Shown here: positions 1-6,283 of the stretch, piece after piece
Numbering within the stretch: the first letter of the stretch is position 1
How the letters are laid out: the number at the start of each line of letters is the position of its first letter
NCBI GenBank assembly: GCA_031258265.1
Contig: JAIRNB010000177.1
Span: 1 to 13,219, forward strand
Source of the DNA: Treponema sp.
GTDB taxonomy: Bacteria; Spirochaetota; Spirochaetia; Treponematales; Breznakiellaceae
DNA length: 13,219 nucleotides
Direction of reading: 5' to 3'
Position numbers and translations under genes: made by a program
Notes under the pieces: generated by a model
Database searches by the model: none
What the model was told of the DNA's origin: nothing
The model's input: only the letters and a program-made list of their open reading frames with translations

Positions 1-129
1 GCCGCTGCCGTTGGGGCCCAAAAGGCCCGTAATCCGGCCCCCTTTCAGGCTCAGGTTGACGCCGTCCAGGGCTGTCTGCCTGCCGTAGCGTTTGGATAGA
101 TTCCTGCACTCCGCTATCAGTTCGTTCAC
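1..129 (-). CDS. ABC transporter ATP-binding protein, N-terminal 43 residues only
   Basis: The gene runs off the left edge, so only the first 43 codons are visible. The start is a GTG at 129-127, preceded by a good GGAGG ribosome binding site. The peptide has the usual start of an ABC ATPase: an A-loop Tyr (KRYG, Y15) and a Walker A beginning at GPNGSG (residues 38-43), where the window ends. The start codon overlaps the stop of the GntR regulator (GTGA), which implies translational coupling. Pairing of a short GntR (YtrA-type) repressor with an ABC ATPase is a well-known arrangement in which the repressor controls its own transporter, often one tied to cell-envelope stress or antibiotic export. 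The ATPase lacks a fused permease as far as can be seen. The substrate cannot be told from this fragment. Confidence 0.9.
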   Translation of the reverse strand, partial: MNELIAECRNLSKRYGRQTALDGVNLSLKGGRITGLLGPNGSG

Positions 130-554
130 GAATTTCCTCCTTCCTCAATGTGCGCTTCTTTTCCCGCTTTTTTTCCCGCTTCTTTTTGTTGATCCCCCCG
201 GGCGCGCAGCCCCTGATCAAAAAGTTCCCGGGTTTCCCCGGGACTAAAGCCAAGGGACTCCATGGCGGAAAGCAGCGCCTCCACCTGCCCGGAGGCCAAC
301 GCCGAGCGAAGCTCCCTAATCATCCCCGCGTCCTCGGTTACCATTTTCCCGCTTGCCCTCCGGGTGGAGAGCAGCCCTTCCCGTTCCAGTTCGGCCAGGG
401 CCCGCTGGACCGTATTGGGGTTGACCGCATAGGATGCCGCCAATTCCCGGATAGAGGCGATTTTCTCCCCCGGCGCAAGCCGTCCCGCCGCTATCTGTCC
501 CTTGAGTTCGTCCATCAACTGTAGGTAGATGGGCCGCTCCGCGTGAAAAATCAT
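126..554 (-). CDS. GntR-family transcriptional regulator, YtrA subfamily
   Basis: A 142-aa DNA-binding repressor. Residues 1-70 form the GntR winged helix-turn-helix: RPIYLQLMDELKGQI, then the PG turn, then SIRELAASYAVNPNTVQRAL as recognition region. The rest is a short helical tail ending in a Lys/Glu/Ala-rich stretch, as in the YtrA subfamily, which lacks a large ligand domain. I chose the ATG at 554. A TTG at 557 would add one residue. The Shine-Dalgarno AGGAG (572-568) is 13 nt from this ATG and 5 nt from an upstream ATG-AAT-TGA minicistron whose TGA overlaps the chosen ATG. The gene is first in an operon with the ABC ATPase at 1-129 and has its own promoter and a likely autoregulatory operator just upstream. 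The effector is unknown. Confidence 0.93.
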   Translation of the reverse strand: MIFHAERPIYLQLMDELKGQIAAGRLAPGEKIASIRELAASYAVNPNTVQRALAELEREGLLSTRRASGKMVTEDAGMIRELRSALASGQVEALLSAMESLGFSPGETRELFDQGLRARGDQQKEAGKKAGKEAHIEEGGNS

Positions 555-572
555 CAATTCATTTTCTCTCCT

Positions 573-596
573 ACTGTATTAGTAACATAATACAGT
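573..596. promoter_or_regulatory. Perfect inverted repeat over the -10 box, probable GntR operator
   Basis: ACTGTATTA (573-581) and TAATACAGT (588-596) are exact 9-bp inverted arms separated by 6 bp. The repeat covers the -10 element (584-589) and the predicted start site of the gntR promoter. This is the expected place and form of a site where the dimeric YtrA-type repressor shuts off its own operon. That the GntR product binds here is inferred from position only. Confidence 0.72.
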
Positions 597-612
597 GATA
601 CGAGAAAGTCAA
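584..612 (-). promoter_or_regulatory. Sigma70-type promoter of the gntR-ABC operon
   Basis: On the minus strand, TTGACT (612-607) is followed by a 17-nt spacer and TATGTT (589-584). The predicted transcription start is near 577, giving a very short leader before the GntR start. The region upstream (613-640) is AT-rich with repeated AAATTT blocks and could act as an UP element. Confidence 0.7.
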
Positions 613-643
613 GGGAAATTTAAGAGAAATTTGAAAATTTGTG

Positions 644-658
644 GGAATTCGTAATTCC
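644..658 (-). terminator. Small hairpin after the NYN gene, possible weak terminator
   Basis: GGAATT-cgt-AATTCC is a perfect 6-bp stem with a 3-nt loop lying 14 nt past the NYN stop codon. Read on the minus strand it is followed by an AT-rich stretch with short T runs rather than a clean T tract. It could mark the end of the helicase operon before the gntR promoter, but it is weak as a Rho-independent terminator. Confidence 0.3.
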
Positions 659-671
659 GCGCGAATTGAGG

Positions 672-1457
672 CTATTTTCGCTTCTTCCAGCGGATGTAAA
701 CCTGCCGGCCCGTTCCGTTCTCCTGGGGCCTCTCCTCGGTCTCAAACTGGGGGGCCGCACGGAACAGATCCCCCAGCTTCTTGTAACCGTAGTTTCGGGG
801 ATCAAAATCCGCAGACCGCAGGCTGATCTTCTGCCCCACCGCGCCCAGATAGGCCCAGCCGGATTCATCGGCCTGATCGTCCACCACATCGCGCAGCAGT
901 TTAAGAAGACGCCGGTCGGGCTTAAACTCTTTCCGCGCGCGGGAAGCGGGGCGGCTGTCGTCCTCCTCCTGCTCCTCCTGGTTGTCCCGCAGAATCTCCG
1001 TGTAGATAAATTTATCGCAGACCGACACAAAGGCCCTGGGGGTTTTCTTTTCCCCAAAGCCATACACCATACGGCCGCTTTCCCGCAGCCGGGAGGCAAG
1101 CCGGGTAAAATCCGAATCGCTGGAAACAATGCAAAATCCGTCCAGTTTCTCGCTGTACAACAGATCCATGGCGTCGATGATCATGGCGGAGTCGGTGGCG
1201 TTCTTGCCGCTCGTATAAGAAAACTGCTGTATGGGCTGTATCGCGTATTCCAGCAGCTTATCCTTCCATGACCGCAGGTTATTGCTGGTCCAGTCCCCGT
1301 AGATTCGCTTCACGCTGGCTACCCCGTACTTGGCAACCTCGTCTAAAAGCCCCTCGATAATCGCGGGCTGGGTATTGTCCGCGTCAATCAAAACCGCCAG
1401 TTTCGCCTGGCTCAATTCCGCCTGCTGACCGGCGCTGGAAAACGGCAACAATGGCAT
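672..1457 (-). CDS. NYN-domain (LabA/DUF88-like) nuclease with C-terminal OST-HTH/LOTUS-like region
   Basis: 261 aa. Residues about 18-145 form a NYN domain of the PIN-like nuclease fold. The acidic metal-binding positions are visible as IDADN (D25, D27), NATDS (D89) and SSDSDF (D114, D116). A charged linker (EEQEEDDSRP, about 160-175) leads to a C-terminal domain (about 178-255) whose pattern, with the GWAYLGAVGQ and YGYKKLGDLF segments, fits an OST-HTH/LOTUS RNA-binding module. NYN proteins are predicted RNases and LOTUS modules bind RNA, so an RNA target is most likely. The ATG start has AAGGAG six bases upstream. The gene lies 39 bp after the helicase-associated protein on the same strand and probably shares its transcript. 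A role next to XPB, as its nuclease partner or independently, is inference. A small C/G-rich hairpin sits in the 39-bp gap. Confidence 0.88.
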   Translation of the reverse strand: MPLLPFSSAGQQAELSQAKLAVLIDADNTQPAIIEGLLDEVAKYGVASVKRIYGDWTSNNLRSWKDKLLEYAIQPIQQFSYTSGKNATDSAMIIDAMDLLYSEKLDGFCIVSSDSDFTRLASRLRESGRMVYGFGEKKTPRAFVSVCDKFIYTEILRDNQEEQEEDDSRPASRARKEFKPDRRLLKLLRDVVDDQADESGWAYLGAVGQKISLRSADFDPRNYGYKKLGDLFRAAPQFETEERPQENGTGRQVYIRWKKRK

Positions 1458-1496
1458 GTGCTTCTCCTTGCCCCCCTCCCCCGGCGGGGCTTGTCA

Positions 1497-3752
1497 TTAT
1501 GTTTCAAACATCGATTTTTTTATTCGCCGCAAAAGGCTTATCTTTCCCAAGGGAATACGAACAGTATTCCCAGGAATACGAACAGTATTCCGAATACGAG
1601 CCGTATCCCCGGGAACACGAGCCGTATCCGCCTCTTCCTGGGCGCGGGTATCCTCGATCACCAAAATACTTTCCCCTCTGGATTTTTCCAGACTCAGGGG
1701 GACGCCCATAATCCACTGTTCCCCCCCGCTGTCTGCGGCGGGCCACACCACTTCCACAAGGGAATGTGAACTTATGGCGTACCTGGCGATGGAAGCCTTG
1801 CCCACATAATCCAGGTCGCGGGCTTCAAGTTTTTCTCCGCGGACCGAAGCGGAACTAAGCTGGGTTTCGGTAAGCACCAGTCTCCGCTCCACGCGGGAGG
1901 CCAGTTCATTTCGCTCCGGCACAGAAAGGGTACGGCTGTTCAAGACCCGGTGAAACCGCGCTTTCAGGGTTTCCGCCCCGTTATCCACGCATGGGGGAAC
2001 CTGCCCCGCGGTCCCCGCCGCCATTACTTCCATCATAGCAGAGCCGCCGGTATCCTGATACCCCGGCCCCGCCAGGGGTGGAAAGGGGTTGTGTATCTCC
2101 CCGGTACCAAAAAGCGGCGTTTTCCCGTCAGTTCTGTCCCGTTCCGCTTCCGGCTGTCCCCTGTGGCGGGCAACAATGTCCACCCCGGCCTTGCGCAGGG
2201 CTTCCGCCGCCTGGTCCCCCGAATCAAGCAGGTACAATCCCGGCGCCAGTTCCCGCCGGATCAGGGCCGCCAGGGGTTCGGCCTCCGTCAAATAGCGCCG
2301 TTCCGGGGAAAGGGCCAGGACGGCGCCCTCGAAAAGGGAGACCTCGGCGGAACGTTTTTCCCAATCCCGCAAAGTCCACAGCAGTGGATCTTCCACAGGG
2401 TTCCCGGAAAGCCGGGCCAGAAGTTCCCCCATGTCCGCCGCGCCCAGGCCCCGCTCAAAACCCCGCAGGCAGGATTCCCTGGTTATTTCAAAACGGAAAA
2501 TCCGGCCGGTCTCCCGCGCCGCCGTAAAATAGGCCAGGGTCAGGGCATCGGCAAATTCAATGCCGGGGTACACCAGACAGAAAAGGGGGGCATCCAGCGT
2601 CAGGACCGGCCCGCCCGGTTCCGCAGGGGTATCCTGTCCGGCCGAAACCCCTGCGGGGGCCGGAAAGCCGTAGGCCAGGCCATCGGCCAGGCCATCGGCC
2701 AGGGCTGTGCCACACAGCAGGCCGGTCCGCGCCAGCGCCGCGCAAAGGCCGGCGATATCGACCGCGGAAGTACCGCCGGATTCACGTTCCAGGAAGAAGA
2801 ACATACGGCGCAGGGTCTGCAACGGGTAGAGGCGGCCGGGACTCAAGAAATCGAACAACCGGTCAACAAGCCGGGCCAGATTGCGTATCTTCTCCCGGAG
2901 TAATTGGGGTTCCGGTACGGGGTCCGTTCCCAGGCAAAGCCCCGCCGCCCAGTAGATCAACCGATGGCGGGGTTCAAGACCGGCAAAACTCTCCAGGGCG
3001 CGCTCCTCCACGTTCAGGGATTCCCGTTCCGGCGGCGGGGCCCCGGACGTATCCTCCGGTAACACCGCGGCGTCCGCCGGGGCGAAACGGCACAGCCCCA
3101 GGCACAGGAGCCCCCGGATCGCCTGTTCCAGATCAAGGCCGGGGAAAAGCCGCCGCCCGGCGTCCTGGACCTTTCTGCGCAGGCGGTTTTCCGCCCGGCG
3201 GCCTTCCGTCCTGAAAAGGTTCCCCTCCTCAAGAACAAAAGAAATAAGAGCCGCGAAAAACCGGTCGTCAAGGGAAATCTCCCCCCGGCCGCCGGCGGGA
3301 TTCCCCGCAGCCTCAGAGGGCAGGGAGGGGAAGAGTCTCGACATATCCCCCGCGATAGCCGCAAGCACCGGTTCCAGTACCGGATTCAGGCCAAGACGGA
3401 GCGTGCCCCCCTCCCGGTAACGGTACAGGATGAACCGTTCCTCCAGGTTAAGCAGAAGGGCGGCAATGCCCATGCCGTCATCGGCAAAGAACTGTTCAAG
3501 TTCCGCCGCCGACGGATTCCCCAGCAGGGCTACCGCCGCGATAACCTGGGCGTCCGCCTCGTCAATATACGCGGCAATGTTCCGGCGTATATCCTCCCTG
3601 GAAAGAAAGGCCGCCAAATCGGAAAGGAGATTCTGCTTGTTAAAGGGGGTCTTTACATGTCCAAAAACGCTCCGCAGAAGATCAAAAAAAACATCCTCCG
3701 GCAGGGTCATCATCGCGGACTTCCATTGGTCCCAGGCCTGGAAAACTTCCAT
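1497..3752 (-). CDS. Helicase-associated protein, partner gene of XPB
   Basis: About 751 aa. The start is the ATG at 3752, which overlaps the XPB stop codon (TGATG). A TTG four codons upstream is less likely. No strong ribosome binding site precedes it, so translation probably depends on ribosomes ending XPB. Residues about 385-515 resemble the helicase-associated domain (Helicase_C_3 type) also found at the N-terminus of bacterial XPB: a RFEITRESCLRG segment and a later helix DWEKR followed by VSLFEG. Residues about 620-700 look WYL-like (ARDLDYVGKASIARY). There is no Walker A or DEAD box, so it is not itself an ATPase. From memory, mycobacteria carry a protein of similar size beside their XPB (Rv0862c beside Rv0861c), which supports a conserved pair. 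The C-terminus carries four (D/N)T(A/V)R-type repeats encoded by palindromic DNA. A DNA-repair role is inferred from context. Confidence 0.82.
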   Translation of the reverse strand: MEVFQAWDQWKSAMMTLPEDVFFDLLRSVFGHVKTPFNKQNLLSDLAAFLSREDIRRNIAAYIDEADAQVIAAVALLGNPSAAELEQFFADDGMGIAALLLNLEERFILYRYREGGTLRLGLNPVLEPVLAAIAGDMSRLFPSLPSEAAGNPAGGRGEISLDDRFFAALISFVLEEGNLFRTEGRRAENRLRRKVQDAGRRLFPGLDLEQAIRGLLCLGLCRFAPADAAVLPEDTSGAPPPERESLNVEERALESFAGLEPRHRLIYWAAGLCLGTDPVPEPQLLREKIRNLARLVDRLFDFLSPGRLYPLQTLRRMFFFLERESGGTSAVDIAGLCAALARTGLLCGTALADGLADGLAYGFPAPAGVSAGQDTPAEPGGPVLTLDAPLFCLVYPGIEFADALTLAYFTAARETGRIFRFEITRESCLRGFERGLGAADMGELLARLSGNPVEDPLLWTLRDWEKRSAEVSLFEGAVLALSPERRYLTEAEPLAALIRRELAPGLYLLDSGDQAAEALRKAGVDIVARHRGQPEAERDRTDGKTPLFGTGEIHNPFPPLAGPGYQDTGGSAMMEVMAAGTAGQVPPCVDNGAETLKARFHRVLNSRTLSVPERNELASRVERRLVLTETQLSSASVRGEKLEARDLDYVGKASIARYAISSHSLVEVVWPAADSGGEQWIMGVPLSLEKSRGESILVIEDTRAQEEADTARVPGDTARIRNTVRIPGNTVRIPLGKISLLRRIKKSMFET
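1551..1629. repeat. Array of four in-frame palindromic repeats in the 3' end of the helicase-associated gene
   Basis: Units begin with GAATAC-type starts at 1553, 1574, 1592 and 1613, spaced 21, 18 and 21 bp, so all keep the reading frame. The first two units are identical, GGAATACGAACAGTATTCC, each an inverted repeat with 7-bp arms and a 5-nt centre. The arms reach 8 bp in the first. The last two have diverged (GAGCC centre, with CC or CAC changes). On the coding strand they encode successive 6-8-residue blocks of the type DTARVPG and NTVRIPG (residues about 709-736). Confidence 0.85.
2677..2700. repeat. 12-bp in-frame tandem duplication inside the helicase-associated gene
   Basis: AGGCCATCGGCC occurs twice head-to-tail (2677-2688, 2689-2700) with a further half-copy to the left. 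It encodes LADG-LADG in a Gly/Ala-rich, probably flexible linker before the helicase-associated domain. It looks like simple slippage expansion. Confidence 0.75.
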
Positions 3753-5488
3753 CAGATAACCCAATGCTGGATAGAGTACTTGTAGCCCTGTTCCGCCAGG
3801 AACTTTTGCCGGTTGGCGGCAAAGTCCTCTTCCACGGTATAGTGGGATACCAACGTGTAGAACCAGGCGTTTTTACCGCCCTTGGGCCGCAGAATCCGTC
3901 CCAGCCGCTGGGCCTCCTCCTGCCGGGAACCGAATGACCCGGAAACCTGTATCGCGCAGGAAGCGTCGGGAAGATCGATGGCAAAGTTAGCCACCCGCGA
4001 CACCACAATCACCCGGACTTCCCCCTTCTTAAAGGCGCCATAGATCCGCTCCCGTTCAGGGTTCGCCGTTTTTCCGGTAATCAGGGGGGCCTTAAGAAGC
4101 CGGGCCAGGGATTCCAGCTGGGAAATGTACTGACCAATCACCAGTATCTGATCCTCGCCGTGGTTTTCCACCAGTTGCCGGGCCGCGTCCTCTTTAAGGG
4201 GGTTTTCACTGGCAATACGGTACTTTTCCCGGGGAGAGGCCACCGCGTAGGGTATTTTAAGGTCCTCCGGCAAGTCCAGGCGAATTTCCGTACAAACAGC
4301 TTCCGCAATCCAGCCCTTACCTTCCAGGTCCTTCCAGGGCACATCGTAACGCTTGGGCCCCACCAGACTAAAAACGGCGTCCTCCGCGCCATCCTCCCGA
4401 ATCAGCGTAGCCGTTAGTCCCAGCCGCCGCACCGCCTGCAGTTCCGCGGTTACCCGGAACACCGGCGCGGGCAGCAGGTGTACCTCGTCGTAAATGATAA
4501 GCCCCCAGGCGCGTTCCCGGAACAGACGGAAGTGGGGAAAATCCCCTCCCCTGTTGGGCCGCCAGGTAATAATCTGGTACGTGGCAATCGTAACGGGGGC
4601 CACCGACTTGGAATCCCCGGTGTACTCCGCGATGTTTTCCGGTTCCAGATCGGTCTTATCGAGGAGTTCCTCGATCCACTGATGCACCGCCGCCACATTG
4701 GTGGTAAGTATAAGGGTATTGGTTTTAAGGAGGGACATAACGGCCATACCCACCACGGTCTTTCCGGAGCCGCAGGGCAGCACAATAACCCCGTAGCCTG
4801 TACCGGGGCCGCCGTCCCCGTAAACCGAGGCGGCCGCGTCCACCTGGTAATCCCGTGGGGCAAAGGGCCGGCCCGAACGGCTGGTCTGCCGCAGGCCCAC
4901 GGCCAGGTCCTCCCCCTGTACAAACGGGGCCTCGTCCTGGACCGGCCAGCCCAGACGGATCAGCTCCCGCTTTACCGTACCCCGGTCAATAAGCCGCAGG
5001 GAAAAAGCGCCCCCCACCCCGCAGGTCTTTGCGGGCTTAAGATACTTCCCCAACGACACCACCGCCGCGATTTCCCTGGCAATCGCCTCGTCCTTGCAGA
5101 GCAGGAGCAGCGTATCCGCCGCTGCCGTTTTACAAACCGGCGTATCGGCAGACACCATCCGTATCTTCCCGTACCGGGACATGGTATCGGCAAAACTCTC
5201 CAGAACCCCGGACGGTATCTCATAACGGCTGTGGGCGCTAATAGCGGCGGTAATATCCACCGGTGAAAAACCCGCGCTGGCGGCATTCCACAGGGAAAGG
5301 GGGGTAATCCGGTAGGTGTGGATGTGTTCCGGGGACTTTTCCAACTCCGCAAAGGGCATAATCGCCGCCCGCGCCTCCCCCGCCCCGGCGGCATGCACAT
5401 CAAGAAGCAGGGTACGGTCACTTTGCACAATCAAAGGTTTAAGTAGACCGGACCTTTGGCCCGCCCCGTCCGGAGATTTTTTAGACAT
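3752..5488 (-). CDS. DNA repair helicase XPB (ERCC3-type, superfamily 2)
   Basis: 578 aa from the ATG at 5488. An ATP-driven DNA helicase/translocase of the XPB family, cytoplasmic and nucleoid-acting, linked in other organisms to nucleotide excision repair and transcription-coupled processes. The N-terminal domain (about 24-145) has the bacterial XPB signature LIVQSDRTLLL and FAELEKSPEHIHTYRITPLS. Then follow a damage-recognition-like region (about 150-200), the helicase core with Walker A PCGSGKT (238-244), DEVH box (334-337), GLTAT (357-361), the XPB-specific RED motif (364-366) and motif VI QRLGR (527-531). All key residues are present. A longer start, a TTG at 5524, is rejected because that codon lies in the -35 box of the promoter. 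The gene heads an operon with the helicase-associated protein and the NYN nuclease. The promoter position implies a leaderless mRNA. Confidence 0.96.
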   Translation of the reverse strand: MSKKSPDGAGQRSGLLKPLIVQSDRTLLLDVHAAGAGEARAAIMPFAELEKSPEHIHTYRITPLSLWNAASAGFSPVDITAAISAHSRYEIPSGVLESFADTMSRYGKIRMVSADTPVCKTAAADTLLLLCKDEAIAREIAAVVSLGKYLKPAKTCGVGGAFSLRLIDRGTVKRELIRLGWPVQDEAPFVQGEDLAVGLRQTSRSGRPFAPRDYQVDAAASVYGDGGPGTGYGVIVLPCGSGKTVVGMAVMSLLKTNTLILTTNVAAVHQWIEELLDKTDLEPENIAEYTGDSKSVAPVTIATYQIITWRPNRGGDFPHFRLFRERAWGLIIYDEVHLLPAPVFRVTAELQAVRRLGLTATLIREDGAEDAVFSLVGPKRYDVPWKDLEGKGWIAEAVCTEIRLDLPEDLKIPYAVASPREKYRIASENPLKEDAARQLVENHGEDQILVIGQYISQLESLARLLKAPLITGKTANPERERIYGAFKKGEVRVIVVSRVANFAIDLPDASCAIQVSGSFGSRQEEAQRLGRILRPKGGKNAWFYTLVSHYTVEEDFAANRQKFLAEQGYKYSIQHWVI

Positions 5489-5495
5489 CCCTATG

Positions 5496-5524
5496 ATTAT
5501 AGCAAAAAAACGGGAAATTGCCAA
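5496..5524 (-). promoter_or_regulatory. Sigma70-type promoter of the XPB operon, implying a leaderless transcript
   Basis: On the minus strand, TTGGCA (5524-5519), a 17-nt spacer ending in TGC, then a perfect TATAAT (5501-5496). Seven bases separate the -10 from the ATG at 5488, so the first transcribed base should be at or next to the A of the start codon. No ribosome binding site fits in between. Confidence 0.8.
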
Positions 5525-5526
5525 TC

Positions 5527-5560
5527 TTGACCTTGCCGGGACCCCATGATACGATAAAAT
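5527..5560 (+). promoter_or_regulatory. Promoter of the tRNA-Arg gene
   Basis: Two overlapping sigma70 readings exist. TTGACC (5527-5532) with 17 nt to TACGAT (5550-5555), or TTGCCG (5533-5538) with 16 nt to TAAAAT (5555-5560). Either gives a start roughly 25-30 nt before the mature tRNA. The first -35 box is only 2 bp from the -35 box of the divergent XPB promoter. Confidence 0.55.
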
Positions 5561-5593
5561 TGGGTTTTACGCGCGAAGCGTGACAAACTGCTA

Positions 5594-5666
5594 GGTCCTG
5601 TAGCTCAGTGGATAGAGCGGCCGCCTCCTAAGCGGCAGGTCGGCCGTCCGATTCGGCCCAGGATCA
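5594..5666 (+). tRNA. tRNA-Arg, anticodon CCT
   Basis: 73 nt folding into a full cloverleaf. Acceptor GGTCCTG pairs with CAGGATC (5659-5665, one G-U) with discriminator A at 5666. The D arm is GCTC/GAGC with an AGTGGATA loop. The anticodon stem GCCGC/GCGGC has loop CTCCTAA, giving anticodon CCT, which reads AGG arginine codons. The T stem is GGCCG/CGGCC. The T loop reads TCCGATT, so position 55, almost always U (pseudouridine), is C. CCA is not encoded and must be added. The gene stands alone between XPB (divergent) and yhcH (convergent). Confidence 0.95.
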
Positions 5667-5700
5667 AACCAGAATCAAATCAGATCAAACCAGAATCAAA
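5662..5700 (+). repeat. 21-bp tandem repeat starting inside the tRNA-Arg 3' end
   Basis: GATCAAACCAGAATCAAA is present exactly at 5662-5679 and again at 5683-5700, a 21-bp period with a TCA spacer. The first copy begins with the last five bases of the tRNA gene. The second copy leads into a short palindrome TTTCAGAACTGAAA (5702-5715) just before the yhcH stop codon on the other strand. It may be slippage, or a remnant of a duplication at the tRNA end. Confidence 0.85.
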
Positions 5701-5717
5701 CTTTCAGAACTGAAATT

Positions 5718-6170
5718 CTACCTTACGGGGATTTTTACCACCAGCTTAACCACACTCGCGGGATTACCGTCTACCCAAAGGTTGGGCATGTGGGCGTCCT
5801 CAGGAAAATAAACAACAAAGAAACCCTGGTTTAGCACAAAGCCGCACCCCTTACCGTCATACACCGCCAGATCCTTTTCAGCGTTGTACGCATCCCGCGC
5901 TTCCAGGGCGGCGATATTGGCGTAATTGTGGCGTTCCCTGCCGCTTACCATGTACTGGAGATCGATGTACGCGCGGTGGGCCTCAAAAAAACCTTCGGAT
6001 TCGGGCCGTGTTTCATACTGTTGCAGCATATAGTACATATCACCCTCCAGCGCATGGCGCCCGGGAGCCGCTTTTTCAAACCGATTGGCCCGGATAAATT
6101 CAAAGGCCGCTTTGAATTCCGGCCCCAGCCCCCCGTACAATTTAAAATTTGCACTACGATCAAGTATCAT
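5718..6170 (-). CDS. YhcH/YjgK/YiaL (DUF386) family protein
   Basis: 150 aa, the usual length of this cupin-like (beta-jelly-roll) family. I chose the ATG at 6170 because GGGAGGGGAG lies just upstream and the peptide then starts with the family form MILDRS. A longer reading from 6242 adds 24 residues of no family character. Family hallmarks are EGDMYYMLQQYETRP (about 42-56), EAHRAYIDLQYMVSG (63-77) and YFPEDAHMP (121-129). Conserved acidic and His positions (E53, E63, H65, H127) are likely metal ligands. Members are usually found with sialic acid or other sugar catabolism genes and may act as sugar isomerase or mutarotase-like enzymes. No such genes are visible here, so the substrate is open. 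It lies 113 bp after the SPOR lipoprotein and converges with the tRNA gene. No clear promoter of its own was seen. Confidence 0.9.
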   Translation of the reverse strand: MILDRSANFKLYGGLGPEFKAAFEFIRANRFEKAAPGRHALEGDMYYMLQQYETRPESEGFFEAHRAYIDLQYMVSGRERHNYANIAALEARDAYNAEKDLAVYDGKGCGFVLNQGFFVVYFPEDAHMPNLWVDGNPASVVKLVVKIPVR

Positions 6171-6283
6171 ATCTCCCCTCCCAAGAATACAGGCGCATCC
6201 CCGCCCCTGCCGGATCAGGTAGAGAAGGTTAAGACAAGGCATGTATCAAAGTAAACTACTCACAGGTTGAATAGTAACCGCTG

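Noticed and set aside
160..190. Run of seven A (coding strand) in the gntR C-terminus as a frameshift site
   Set aside because: The gene reads on normally to a stop that overlaps the next start, and no useful product arises in the other frames.
639..1271. Plus-strand frame of 210 codons opposite the NYN gene
   Set aside because: It overlaps the NYN catalytic motifs in antisense and has low-complexity Leu/Val runs produced by Glu/Asp codons of the real gene.
1551..1629. CRISPR array
   Set aside because: The units are 18-21 bp apart with no unique spacers between them, lie inside a coding frame, and no cas gene is present.
1950..2903. Long plus-strand open frame of 317 codons opposite the helicase-associated gene
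   Set aside because: It is an antisense shadow in GC-rich DNA: basic, Pro/Gly/Gln-rich, no domain and no ribosome binding site, while the minus-strand gene has clear family patterns.
4478..5266. Plus-strand frame of 262 codons opposite XPB
   Set aside because: The opposite strand encodes intact helicase motifs through the whole stretch, and this frame shows no recognisable protein features.
5489..5524. Longer XPB N-terminus from a TTG at 5524
   Set aside because: The TTG lies in the -35 box and the added residues fall in the promoter, so they cannot be in the main transcript.
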